DNA from: Amaricoccus macauensis_A
GTDB taxonomy: Bacteria > Pseudomonadota > Alphaproteobacteria > Rhodobacterales > Rhodobacteraceae
Length of the DNA: 64,000 bases
Reading direction: 5' to 3'
Assembly (NCBI RefSeq): GCF_049800915.1
Contig: NZ_JBNAFY010000002.1
Location: 310,001 to 374,000, forward strand
In this document: one piece after another, positions 1-8,031 of the stretch
Layout of the letters: every line of letters begins with the position of its first letter
Numbering within the stretch: position 1 is the first letter of the stretch
The notes under the pieces: generated by a model
Told to the model about the DNA's origin: nothing
Seen by the model: the letters and a program-made list of their open reading frames with translations, nothing else
Databases searched by the model: none
Made by a program: the position numbers and the translations under genes

Positions 1-904
1 TGCGGATGTCGTTGGGGCGATCCGCATCGGCATTGCGGCCGATCTCTTCGATCAGCGTCGCCACAGCGCCTTTCTGGGCGGCCATCCGAGATCCCGACAT
101 CGAGCCCGAGACATCGAGCGCGATATGGATCGCGGCATCGGAGATCCGCGCCTCGGTGACGATGGCCGCCTTCTCGGGATACCATTGCGAGGCGCCACCT
201 TCGGCTGTGAGCACGCGGGTGAGGCGCACCGCCCAGGGCTTCAGATAGGGATTGATGCCGAGATAGACCCGTCGCAGCACCAGGCTCACGATGCCGCGGT
301 AGCCCGGAGCCTCGCCGCCCAGCCGGGCTGCGAGATAATCATTCGCACCCTGACCCGGCCCGCCCATCAGGATGTCGATGTCACCGCGGATGCCACCCTC
401 GCGCGACTTGCCGCCGAACAGATTGGGCTTGTCGATCCGGATCCGGCCACCACCGGCGCCGCCATTCGCCGCCCCACTTGCGGCCTCGAAGACCTCGACA
501 TCCTGGGACGGGAAGGTGAGGTCACCCGGCTCGACACTCCAGGTGGTTTCGTCCGTCTCTGCATCCCAGGCGATGGAAAGCAGCGTCACCTCGCGCGACC
601 CGCCACCCGAAAGCGCGAGCCGGTAACTCTGTCCCCGGCGCACGCCAGCCAAGGTGCCCGGGAAGGTGATCGAGGCACCAGCATCGCCCGTCTGCGCCGA
701 TGTCGCGGCCATGTCCGCGACGGTCCCGATGCGCGCCGGGGCGTCCGGGGATCCGCCTGCGGGCGCAGAGCCAGTGGTGGCGGACCAGGCGGGTTTGTCA
801 TCGACCAGGATCTCGCGGATGACATCGACTGGCCCATGGCAGAGCGCGAGATGCGCCCCAAGCGCATAGCGATAGCCGACGGTCTGGGTCTTGCTACCGC
901 CCAT
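1..904 (-). CDS. Phage tail-tip protein with VWA-type MIDAS motif (partial)
   Basis: The 301 visible codons, read from the ATG at 904, contain no stop and run off the left edge. The N-terminal part (about residues 1-50, ending in an LVDDKPAW segment) resembles the central region of lambda J-like tail-tip proteins. A glycine-rich stretch GGAGGG lies near residue 155. From about residue 260 there is a DVSGSMSGS motif, the DxSxS metal-ion-dependent adhesion site of von Willebrand A domains. The ATG overlaps the stop of the 70-aa gene upstream, so translation is coupled. This is the last visible gene of the tail operon and probably forms the host-contacting tip. The J-like and VWA assignments are motif-based; the C-terminus and total length are unknown. 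Confidence 0.75.
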   Translation of the reverse strand, partial: MGGSKTQTVGYRYALGAHLALCHGPVDVIREILVDDKPAWSATTGSAPAGGSPDAPARIGTVADMAATSAQTGDAGASITFPGTLAGVRRGQSYRLALSGGGSREVTLLSIAWDAETDETTWSVEPGDLTFPSQDVEVFEAASGAANGGAGGGRIRIDKPNLFGGKSREGGIRGDIDILMGGPGQGANDYLAARLGGEAPGYRGIVSLVLRRVYLGINPYLKPWAVRLTRVLTAEGGASQWYPEKAAIVTEARISDAAIHIALDVSGSMSGSRMAAQKGAVATLIEEIGRNADADRPNDIR

Positions 905-1106
905 GGTCGCGCTCCTGCCTCTCCCGCGCCTCCGCGGCCCGCACAGCCGCATTCACCAGGGCATCCCCCGTAGCCTGCAGCCGTTCGGCCGCAATGCCAT
1001 CCCGAACCAGCTCGGCCCACTCGAACCCGTTGCGCGCGAACCAGGCCCGGGCGCCCTTCAGGCAATAGCGGGCGGTGCGCAGGTCCTGCACCGTGACACG
1101 GGTCAT
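894..1106 (-). CDS. Small tail-operon protein of unknown function
   Basis: A 70-aa soluble, basic, helix-rich protein starting MTRVTVQDLR. It overlaps both neighbours: its ATG overlaps the stop of the 82-aa tail-tip gene by 4 nt, and its own stop overlaps the start of the VWA tail-tip gene. Tight coupling in a tail operon argues that it is a real virion or assembly protein. No family was recognised. Confidence 0.6.
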   Translation of the reverse strand: MTRVTVQDLRTARYCLKGARAWFARNGFEWAELVRDGIAAERLQATGDALVNAAVRAAEARERQERDHGR

Positions 1107-1351
1107 TTCTTGCCGCCTTTCTTGCGGATCGGATCCACCTTGAGATCCCCGGCCCAGACCACGTTCGGTCCCCGGATCAGCACCGTGCCGAAAACCACCG
1201 GGATCGCCCGGCCTTCCTCGGCGGTGGGGATCGAGAAATCATCGAGCGCGGCCGCCGTCGGCTTGTCGGGGCGCTGCCGCGGCGTGAGCGCATAGGAGAG
1301 CGCCGAAAGCAGCAGCCCGACCACGAGCTGCGCGATGAAGTTCCAGGCCAT
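1103..1351 (-). CDS. Tail-tip J-like N-terminal fragment protein
   Basis: An 82-aa protein with one N-terminal hydrophobic segment (about residues 4-20), followed by a segment reading AIPVVFGTVLIRGPNVVWAG. That pattern is typical of the early part of lambda J/host-specificity proteins (PVVYG-like, then NVVW). The J-like function therefore appears split here over this ORF, the 70-aa ORF and the large ORF at 1-904. The C-terminus is lysine-rich (KKGGKK). It belongs to the same minus-strand operon and its stop overlaps the next start. The family placement is an inference from short motifs. Confidence 0.6.
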   Translation of the reverse strand: MAWNFIAQLVVGLLLSALSYALTPRQRPDKPTAAALDDFSIPTAEEGRAIPVVFGTVLIRGPNVVWAGDLKVDPIRKKGGKK

Positions 1352-1375
1352 GGGACCTCTCGAGGCGAAGGCGTC

Positions 1376-2200
1376 TCAGATGATGCTGCTGCCGCCGAAG
1401 GGATTGCGGCCGGGGATGGCCGGGAAGCCGCCGAAGTTCGGCAGGTTCGCGAACTTCGCCTGGCAGGTCGCCATGCGCAGGTCACAGCCGGGCGCGATTG
1501 CGGCCGCGGCCGGCAATTCGGCTTCGACCAGTTCCGGCATTGGCGCCGAAAGCCGCAGGGTGGCGCCGGCATGCTCCACGATGAAGCCGTGGCTGGCCCC
1601 GAACCGCAGCACCCCAGCCCGATACCAGCCGTCCGGCTGGCCGGCCGCTTCGGGCACGGTGAGATCTCGCCCGGCCAACGCAGTGACACTCGCCGTCGTG
1701 AGATGCGCTTCGATGTCAAGCCCGCAACCGGACCCGTAGAGCGCGTGGCGGCAGATCCGCTGATACTTGGCCCGGACACCGGTGCGACGCAGGGTCGAGA
1801 ACACGCTCTCGCAAGTGAGCGTGATCCGCGCGCCCTCGACCTCTGCTCCGATAACACGGCCTTTCCAATGCGCCACCACCTCATCCGGCAGCTGTTCATG
1901 GCCGCGGAAGATGGTGAGCGTGGTGATCGCAAGCCCGGGCAAGCCGAGATAGCGCCGGGCGAAGGCATCCGAGAGCGGGAAGCTCACCTCCAACTGCGCC
2001 CGCTCGATCTCGGCGCTTTGCACCACGTCGCCATGGCCAATCGCCGAGGCAGTCCAGGGGATCGCGTTGCCTGCGTCGTCCTGCGACACCCAGTCCGCGG
2101 CCCGCGACGTGAAGCGCCAGACCTGTGCGCCCTGGCTGAACTGATAGAGGAAGAAGGGGCGACTGTCGGCCACGGAGGCTTCGATCGTATCGAACGTCAT
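1376..2200 (-). CDS. BR0599/DUF2163-family phage tail protein
   Basis: A 274-aa protein. The N-terminus FFLYQFSQGAQVWRFTSRA and the following DWVSQDDAGN block match the BR0599/DUF2163 family, found in gene transfer agents and siphophage tail tips of Rhodobacterales. The C-terminal region contains LTCESVF, CRHALYGSGCGLD and a cysteine-containing segment (CDLRMATCQAKFANLPNFGG), a pattern I associate with this family. The gene sits between the distal tail gene and the J-like fragments, the position of the corresponding genes in GTA clusters. The ATG at 2200 follows the upstream stop by 25 nt. Confidence 0.85.
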   Translation of the reverse strand: MTFDTIEASVADSRPFFLYQFSQGAQVWRFTSRAADWVSQDDAGNAIPWTASAIGHGDVVQSAEIERAQLEVSFPLSDAFARRYLGLPGLAITTLTIFRGHEQLPDEVVAHWKGRVIGAEVEGARITLTCESVFSTLRRTGVRAKYQRICRHALYGSGCGLDIEAHLTTASVTALAGRDLTVPEAAGQPDGWYRAGVLRFGASHGFIVEHAGATLRLSAPMPELVEAELPAAAAIAPGCDLRMATCQAKFANLPNFGGFPAIPGRNPFGGSSII

Positions 2201-2225
2201 GAAGTTCCCTCAGTCTCATCGGTGA

Positions 2226-3401
2226 TCACGCGGGCACCTCGATCACCGGGAAGGTGACCTCGCTCGCCCCCACGCCATGGACGATCTCGAAGCGGTCGGC
2301 ATCCGAGCGCGACAGAGTCAGGAAATGCACGAGCGTTGTGACCGGAACCGCGGTTCCGAGGCTCGCCGACAGGGTGAGTACATGTTCGAGCCCGTCTTCC
2401 GCAGCAGAGACGATGCTGCGGCAGGCGAGGCCGGAGGGCGTCTCGAACATAATCGCCCGACTGGCATAGGCCGCGATGCCTGCCGCCGGTCGGATCCGCA
2501 TCGCGATGCCACCAGACGTCAGAGGCTCGGTCAGCTGTAGCTCGCGGCCCCAGCTCGGCAGCCAGAAGCTCTGCTGCCGGCCATTGAGGCCGACGAGGAA
2601 GTCCCGCAGGTCCCGGCGCGCGGCCGCGTCTTGCGATTTCAGCGTCACCGCCTCGCCGCGGGTGAAGACATCGCGGACGGGCTCGACCACCACCGGGCCG
2701 AAGCTGTTGTCGATATACTCGACCGCGCGGGCGAGCGTCGCTGCCAGCGGCTGGCGCAGGATCGACGGCGTGGTCAGCACCGGCCGGCCGAGGAAGGTCT
2801 CGCTGGCAAGCGCCGCCACGACCGGCGGATCGTCGGATTGGGTGCCCGCCTGCGGCGCGGCGAGCAGGAAGGTCGCCGTCACTGTCCCGTCGCCCTGCCG
2901 GCGGCGCGAGATCTCGACAGGCGTCGTCAGGATGCCGGTGCGCACCGGGGCCACCAGCGCCCGGCTGGGTGCCACGACCGGCTCCGGCAGTTGCAGCACC
3001 ATCGGTTCCGCGAGCGTGAGCGCGTCGTCCGAAACGGAGGTGATACTCACCAGCGCCGCCGGGCCGCCATCCACGGCGATCGCAGCTTGGCCGCCCGCTC
3101 GGAAATCGGAGTGAGTGGTGTTGAAGGCGACAACATCACTTCCCTGCGCGAGCGCCACCGTCGGCTGCGCAGCCAGGTGCCAGAGCGGCACCAGCCAGTC
3201 ATTGGCAAAGCCCGCGCGGGCCAGTTCTGCCGCCTGGGCCATTTCGAACGCATGGAGCCGGTGCGTGAGCGTGACGATCTCGCGCGGGGCCGTCCGGAGC
3301 GCGATGCGCTGCTCGCTGGCCCGGGTCTGTAGCACATCGGTGCGCGCCTCCAGCACCTCGGTGATCCGGCCCGAGGCGGCGAAGGGCCAGAGTTCAGGCA
3401 T
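2226..3401 (-). CDS. Phage tail protein downstream of the tape measure (distal-tail-like)
   Basis: A 391-aa protein beginning MPELWPFAAS. It is rich in predicted beta strand, has no transmembrane segment, and carries a late segment LVGLNGRQQSFWLPSWG that is recurrent in phage tail proteins of this type. The ATG overlaps the 3' end of the tape-measure gene by 8 nt. The position directly after the tape measure is where distal tail proteins are encoded. No enzymatic motif is visible. The role is inferred from synteny. Confidence 0.65.
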   Translation of the reverse strand: MPELWPFAASGRITEVLEARTDVLQTRASEQRIALRTAPREIVTLTHRLHAFEMAQAAELARAGFANDWLVPLWHLAAQPTVALAQGSDVVAFNTTHSDFRAGGQAAIAVDGGPAALVSITSVSDDALTLAEPMVLQLPEPVVAPSRALVAPVRTGILTTPVEISRRRQGDGTVTATFLLAAPQAGTQSDDPPVVAALASETFLGRPVLTTPSILRQPLAATLARAVEYIDNSFGPVVVEPVRDVFTRGEAVTLKSQDAAARRDLRDFLVGLNGRQQSFWLPSWGRELQLTEPLTSGGIAMRIRPAAGIAAYASRAIMFETPSGLACRSIVSAAEDGLEHVLTLSASLGTAVPVTTLVHFLTLSRSDADRFEIVHGVGASEVTFPVIEVPA

Positions 3402-5577
3402 TGAGAACCCCCCGGTTGCGGCGGATCACGTTGACGATTGCCCGTTCGCCGGCCGGGGTGGCGACGTAATCGGCGAAGAGGCTCGGGTCGATCACATTGA
3501 TGATCCGGGTCGACATTTGCGGCACTGCAGCCCCGTCACCGGCAACCTCGACGCCCAGCCGTCCGCCACGCCCGCGCCGGAGCGGCAGGATCGCCTCGGG
3601 GCCAGCTTCGCCGGCGAGACCAATGCCCTTTGCGAAAGGGAAGACCACAGGCCGATCGATCACGCCGCCGCGCGCGAAGGCCGCCAGCTCCCGACCCTGA
3701 TCGAAGACGCCGCCCTTCGCAAAGCCGAAGAAGCTGGCGAGAAGGCCTGTGAGCCCGTTGCCGCCACCGCCGGTGAAGGCATTGAGGATTGCGGTCTCGA
3801 TCGGCCTGAAGGCAGCGTCGATCAGCCGGCCGGCGAGGTTCTGGGCGATGCCTGCCACCACGCTGGCGAAGCTCTTCCAGTTGAGCTCGCCCTGCTTCAG
3901 CGCCGCCTTCATCGGCCCGAGCGTGTCCTCCGCCAGGCTCTTGCCGGCCTCCTCAAGCCGTTGGCCCGCGGCCTCGGCGGCGTCCTCCGTCTTCCGCAGG
4001 GCGTCGGCGGCCATATCAGCGCCGGTCCCGATCGCCTTGCCGGCTGAGCCACCAGCCTTGCCCGCCTTGCTGAGCGCAGTGGAGACGTCATTTGCCACTG
4101 CCGTCATCTGTCCGAGGTCGAGCGCCGGTGCACTGACCTGCGCTTCTTCGGAGCCCTTCAGCACTGCGCCCAGTGCCGCGACAGCCTCCCGTGTGCGCGT
4201 GGCGCCCTCCAATACCTCACCGGCCACGGCGTGCATTGCATCGGCCTGCGCGCCCAGCCAGTCGGAGAGCGCACCAGTCACGCCTTCGATCGGACTGATT
4301 GCCTGCAGCCGGAAGTCGCGCCCCAGTGCTTCCATGACCGTATTGAAGGGCGTCAGCATCCAGTTGCAGAACTCGGCCCATTTCCGGCCGATCCACGCGA
4401 AGCCGTCGACAAAGGCCTTCGCGATCGACGCCGCGGCTCCTCCGAGGCTGGCAACGAGCGCCTTGCCGAGCGTGCCGATCTCCGAGAAAGCCGCGCGGCC
4501 AACGTTGGCCAGAAGCCCTAGGGCATTGCCGAACCCGCCGGCGCCCTGCACCAGGCGCGTGAACTGATGCACGAGTTCACCGGCCCCAACAATGAGCGCC
4601 CCGATCCCGGTTCGCACCAGCGCGCCGCGCAACACGACCAGCGCAGTGGCGAGCCCGCGAACTGACAGTGCCGCGGCGGCCATGCCGGCGACCCAGCGGC
4701 CGGCGAGGAAGGTGGCGAAAGTGGCTGCATAGCTGGTCAGGCGTCCGATATTGTCGAAGAGGCCGCGGATCGCTTGCCCAAGTGGTCCTGTGCGGCTCGC
4801 GACTGCCGCCATGGCGTCCGCGACGGCTTCCAGCGCGGGCGCCGCGGCGACCGCGAGCTGGTTCGACAGCCCGCGCCAGATCAGCCCGAGCCGGGAGATC
4901 GCATCGTTCGTGCGCTCAATCTGGTCGGCGTCCTGCTCCGAGACGACCACGCCGAAGGCGAGCACATCCTCGGTCGCCTGGCGCAGCGTCGCGGTGTCGA
5001 TCCGGCTCATGGCAATCGAGCCTTCCTCGCCGAAGAGCTGGCCGGCGACGGCCGCGCGCTCGGCCACAGGCACGAAGTCCTCGATGGCGGCGTTGATCGC
5101 GCCGACACGTTTATCAAGAGGCAGCGCGAGCAGGTCGGAGGCCGTAAGCCCCAGTCGCTCCAGCGCATCTGCGGCCGGACCACCACCTGCTGCCGCCTGG
5201 CTGAGACGGCGCGTCAGATCCTTGGTGGCCTGCTCGATGCCGGACATCGCGACACCGGCCAGTTCGCCGGCGCGCTCCAGCGTCTGGATCGACTCGACCG
5301 TGGTGCCAAGCGACTGCGCCAGCTTGGCCTGGGCGTCGACGCTCTGGAGACCAGACCGCACCATCGCCACGCCAGCCGCGGTGGCCGCAGCGACGGCCGC
5401 TGCAGAGGCGACTTTCACCCGGCGCGCGAAACCGGCGAGCCGGGCGTTGGCCGCCTCCATCTCTCGGCTGAGCCGACCGAAGCCACGCGATCCGGCTTCG
5501 CCCACGCCTTCCAGTTCGGCACGCACCTGTCGCCCGCCGACCGCGGCGAGGCGGACGGACACACGCTTTTCTACCAT
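3394..5577 (-). CDS. Phage tail tape measure protein
   Basis: A 727-aa protein that sets tail length and threads the tail tube. It has an alanine-rich helical N-terminus with a hydrophobic AVAAATAAGVAMV stretch near residue 65, a long helical middle with several hydrophobic segments, and a C-terminus typical of tape measures: repeated FAKGGVF / FARGGVI glycine motifs followed by GEAGPEAILPLRRG. It follows the tail chaperone region on the same strand, as is usual, but a UPF0303 gene now separates the two. The ATG at 5577 lies 13-57 nt downstream of a 45-nt partial copy of the chaperone extension end (5590-5634). Confidence 0.92.
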   Translation of the reverse strand: MVEKRVSVRLAAVGGRQVRAELEGVGEAGSRGFGRLSREMEAANARLAGFARRVKVASAAAVAAATAAGVAMVRSGLQSVDAQAKLAQSLGTTVESIQTLERAGELAGVAMSGIEQATKDLTRRLSQAAAGGGPAADALERLGLTASDLLALPLDKRVGAINAAIEDFVPVAERAAVAGQLFGEEGSIAMSRIDTATLRQATEDVLAFGVVVSEQDADQIERTNDAISRLGLIWRGLSNQLAVAAAPALEAVADAMAAVASRTGPLGQAIRGLFDNIGRLTSYAATFATFLAGRWVAGMAAAALSVRGLATALVVLRGALVRTGIGALIVGAGELVHQFTRLVQGAGGFGNALGLLANVGRAAFSEIGTLGKALVASLGGAAASIAKAFVDGFAWIGRKWAEFCNWMLTPFNTVMEALGRDFRLQAISPIEGVTGALSDWLGAQADAMHAVAGEVLEGATRTREAVAALGAVLKGSEEAQVSAPALDLGQMTAVANDVSTALSKAGKAGGSAGKAIGTGADMAADALRKTEDAAEAAGQRLEEAGKSLAEDTLGPMKAALKQGELNWKSFASVVAGIAQNLAGRLIDAAFRPIETAILNAFTGGGGNGLTGLLASFFGFAKGGVFDQGRELAAFARGGVIDRPVVFPFAKGIGLAGEAGPEAILPLRRGRGGRLGVEVAGDGAAVPQMSTRIINVIDPSLFADYVATPAGERAIVNVIRRNRGVLNA

Positions 5578-5589
5578 CGGGAGGTTCCA

Positions 5590-5634
5590 TCCGTTCGTTG
5601 AGCTTGGCCCCCGTCACTGCCTCGGTGACGGCCA
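5590..5634. repeat. Left copy of imperfect 45-nt repeat flanking the UPF0303 gene
   Basis: Positions 5590-5634 match 6319-6363 at 37 of 45 positions by hand alignment, with a 17-nt identical core (5593-5609 and 6322-6338). On the minus strand both encode EAV..AKLNE(Q/R)M, the end of the tail-chaperone frameshift extension. Most differences are at third codon positions, which suggests related phage alleles brought together by recombination rather than a recent duplication. Confidence 0.8.
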
Positions 5635-5733
5635 TGCCTCTTGGGGAGAACGCCGATTATGGGTTCAAGCGAATGAGCGACGCAGAGCGCCGCAGCCGGC
5701 GAAGGATGCGAGGCCTGAGCCCGAGGCCCGACG

Positions 5734-6222
5734 TCAGGCGTTTAGCGCAATCCCGGAGATATCCAGGTGGTCCGCCAGAATGGCGGTCGACAGTTCATGG
5801 TCCTGCAAGGAGGGCAGACCCGAGATACTGATGGCGGCCACGACGCCGACGTGGCGCACATTGATTGGAAAACCGCCGCCGTGGGTGACGAATTCACTGG
5901 GATGCAGGCCACCCTCGGGCCATTGCGTACGGCCTTCGCTCTTCTGCTGGAGCCCGACCCGCATCGAGGACATGTGACAGCGGAGTACGGTGTTGCCCTT
6001 CCGTCGCGCCCAGTCCTCGTTCTCGGGTGTCGATCCCGGCAGGGCCGTGAAGAAATACCGCCGCGCAGCAGACCGGATGTCGATGACGACCGGTGCCTCC
6101 TGCGCCAGGGCGCGGGTCCGCAGGGCAGATCCGATGGCGAAGGCCGTGTCCTCATCGAACCGATCGAGGATCAGCAGGCTTTCCTGTCGGGCGATGGCGG
6201 CGATCAGTTCGGCGTCGGTCAT
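5734..6222 (-). CDS. UPF0303/DUF336-type (heme-degrading-domain-like) protein inserted in tail operon
   Basis: A 162-aa protein when started at the ATG at 6222, where a GAGG sequence lies 9 nt upstream; a TTG at 6261 would give 175 aa. Recognisable family features are the N-terminal LDRFDEDTAFAIG block, VVIDIR, the NTVLRCHMSSMRVG block, the HGGGFPINV motif, and the C-terminal GLPSLQDHELSTAILADHL. These are typical of UPF0303 proteins, related to GlcG/HbpS domains, about 160 aa long. Nothing suggests a virion role. It stands on the same strand as the tail genes, between the tail chaperone and tape measure, where phages normally have no gene, and imperfect repeats flank it. The biochemical function is unknown. 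Confidence 0.8.
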   Translation of the reverse strand: MTDAELIAAIARQESLLILDRFDEDTAFAIGSALRTRALAQEAPVVIDIRSAARRYFFTALPGSTPENEDWARRKGNTVLRCHMSSMRVGLQQKSEGRTQWPEGGLHPSEFVTHGGGFPINVRHVGVVAAISISGLPSLQDHELSTAILADHLDISGIALNA

Positions 6223-6286
6223 GTCAGCGGCCTCAAGTGAGGAAAGCGGATCCCCCGCCAAGCAGTGGCGCCGAGGCGGAAACCCG

Positions 6287-6981
6287 TCAAGGCAGATTAC
6301 AGCTATCGCCGACCTGCATCTGTTCGTTGAGCTTGGCCACCATCACCGCTTCGATCACGGGCAGCAGTTCGGCCGCGGCGGCTGGCGGCACGCCAAGGGC
6401 ATCTCCGAGTGACAGCGCCGCAGTCAGGTCCCAACCGACGACGGCACCGGGAATGACGCGCAGCTGCCCCCCAAGGCGGCCGACAAGGTCCCAGACCTGC
6501 CAGCCTTCATGGGTGAGCGGCCGGTTCAACCGCGCGGGGCAGTCCGGGCAGGCTGGCGCGCTGGCTCCGCAGGGTTCGCAACCCTCGCAGTATCGGTCGC
6601 CCCCGCCGAAGGACCAGTCGGCGAGAGCGCGGAGGCGTTTTTTTCCTGTTCCAGAAGCAGGCCCTTCGAGACGTAGGACAGCTGGAAGGCCTCGAAGATC
6701 GGCCAGACGTCGAGCAGCGCGTCGATGGCCTGCTCGCTCGGATCGATGGGGTTGCCGTCGGCGTCGCCGATGCCCTCCCATGCGAGCACCGCCCGCCGCG
6801 CCAGCGCCTTTGCGAAGGCCACGGCGCGCTCCTCGTCGGAGGCCTCCTCGGGCATGGCCTCGACGGCGGGATCGCTGCGCGTTGCCACCATTAGCGCCGT
6901 GGTCAGCGGGCGCAGTTGCACCTGGACGCCGGGAGCCAGGTCATGCGAGCGCGGGGCGTTGGTCAGGTCGAGCGTGAGCAT
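6287..6981 (-). CDS. Tail assembly chaperone, -1 frameshift product (GT-like)
   Basis: A -1 shift after the AAC codon at 6639-6637 moves reading into a frame that is open to 6287. This adds 116 residues to the 115 N-terminal residues, for 231 aa in total. The extension carries paired cysteines (YCEGCEPC and CPDC, a possible zinc site), then HEGWQVWDLVGRLGGQL and a C-terminal EAVMVAKLNEQM. The extension frame has no good start of its own, and its conserved-looking content covers exactly the region between the slip site and the next gene. Lambda G/GT and many siphophages use the same mechanism. Confidence 0.75.
6319..6363. repeat. Right copy of imperfect 45-nt repeat flanking the UPF0303 gene
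   Basis: Partner of 5590-5634, at a constant offset of 729 nt. This copy lies in the functional 3' end of the frameshifted tail-chaperone extension (KLNEQM). Confidence 0.8.
6526..6981 (-). CDS. Tail assembly chaperone, short form (G-like)
   Basis: A 151-aa protein from the ATG at 6981, directly after the stop of the tail tube gene at 6984; a longer ORF from 7023 would overlap that gene. It lies between the tube and tape-measure genes, like lambda G. Contents: MLTLDLTNAPRSHDL, PLTTALMVATRSDP, helical ALARRAVLAWEGIGD and FEAFQLSYVSKGLLLEQEKN. Codons 113-115 (GAA AAA AAC) form a slippery heptamer. Without slippage, reading continues through a short low-complexity tail to the stop at 6526. Chaperones of this class bind the tape measure during tail assembly. 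Confidence 0.8.
   Translation of the reverse strand: MLTLDLTNAPRSHDLAPGVQVQLRPLTTALMVATRSDPAVEAMPEEASDEERAVAFAKALARRAVLAWEGIGDADGNPIDPSEQAIDALLDVWPIFEAFQLSYVSKGLLLEQEKNASALSPTGPSAGATDTARVANPAEPARQPARTAPRG
6637..6643 (-). promoter_or_regulatory. Slippery heptamer A-AAA-AAC for -1 frameshifting
   Basis: On the minus strand the codons GAA AAA AAC place the canonical heptamer A AAA AAC in the correct phase. About 13 nt downstream lies a stem (6623-6618 paired with 6609-6604, CGCCGA/TCGGCG, 8-nt loop, extendable with wobble pairs) that could stimulate slippage. Confidence 0.75.
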
Positions 6982-6983
6982 GG

Positions 6984-7922
6984 TCAATACACCTCGATAT
7001 CGTTGATCAGGGTTGCGGTGCACATGTGTCCCAGCGCGCTGTCGCGCGCGGCCTGCCAGTCGAACGTCGCCTGAACGCCCTGCGGCCCGGAGATCTCGAC
7101 CCGTGGGCGCGGCAGGTAGACGGCGTGCACGGTGAAGGTGAAGCTCTCGCCGGACGGCAGGACGTAGGCGAATTCCATCTCACACGCCTCGCCGTTGATC
7201 GCCTGGCTGACCAGCGTATCGTCGGCAAAGCGCACCTCGATGGATCCGGTCAGCGCCGCGATGGAGGGGTCCGCGCCGTCGATGCGGCCGTCCGAACGGA
7301 TGGTTTCGATCCGGTCGAGATTGTTGGCATAGGTGATGACGGCCGAAACCACGTTGCCGAGCGGGGTGCCATTCCGCGAGATCGCGCCATTGAAGTGGCC
7401 AAAGCGTTTGAGCTCCAGGTCAGCTGGCGTGCCTGCCAAAGTCGCCGTCCCCACTGTCTCGCCCTGCGCCACCAGCCGCGCGGTGGCAGTCAGAAGACCG
7501 GATCGCTGCATCTGCCAGGTCAGCTGGTCGAGCACGCAGCCGGAATACATGGCGTAGCGCGGCACTTCGGGCATGCCGGTCTCGATGGAGAGGCTGGGCA
7601 GCGTCCAGGATCCCGACTGGAACGCGTGCGTCCAGGGGCCGGTGCCGGTGGTGACAGGTTGGCCGAACGCCGCCTTCAGCCAGAAGCCGAAGGCCTCCGC
7701 GTCGAGTGGCACGACGACATCGCCATCGGCCGTCACCGCGTCCTTGATCGGCGCCAGCGGATCGCGGCCGTAGCCCAGCAATTCGGAGTTCAAGAGTGGC
7801 TGCTCGGCGCCGAGCGTCGTGCTGGCGAAGGGCATGCGGATGAAGCCGCCTGCGGGCGGCGTTCCATAGGTCGTCTCGAACGCAAGCGCCATCTGCGCCC
7901 GCGCCCCCTGGGCTCGTGCCAT
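6984..7922 (-). CDS. Phage tail tube (major tail) protein
   Basis: A 312-aa, beta-rich protein starting MARAQGARAQMALAFETTYG. The AFETTYGTPPAGGFIRMPF opening and the later DGDVVVPLDAEAFGFWLKAAFG block are typical of tail tube proteins of this group. No membrane segment or catalytic motif is visible. The gene is followed immediately by the tail chaperone and preceded by the tail terminator-like gene, once the opposite-strand ORF is ignored, which is the classic siphophage order. Confidence 0.85.
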   Translation of the reverse strand: MARAQGARAQMALAFETTYGTPPAGGFIRMPFASTTLGAEQPLLNSELLGYGRDPLAPIKDAVTADGDVVVPLDAEAFGFWLKAAFGQPVTTGTGPWTHAFQSGSWTLPSLSIETGMPEVPRYAMYSGCVLDQLTWQMQRSGLLTATARLVAQGETVGTATLAGTPADLELKRFGHFNGAISRNGTPLGNVVSAVITYANNLDRIETIRSDGRIDGADPSIAALTGSIEVRFADDTLVSQAINGEACEMEFAYVLPSGESFTFTVHAVYLPRPRVEISGPQGVQATFDWQAARDSALGHMCTATLINDIEVY

Positions 7923-8031
7923 GTCGATTTCCTATTCTGAAAGGATGAAGCGGAAGCGTGTGGCGGTGTGGAAGTCATTGATCCGTAGGCAGGCGCTTCT
8001 TACCTCCCCTCGGACGTGTCCTTTTGGAACC

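Noticed and set aside
5114..5635. Minus-strand ORF starting with the repeated KLNERM segment
   Set aside because: Only the first 16 residues resemble the chaperone end; the rest is an out-of-frame shadow of the tape measure gene.
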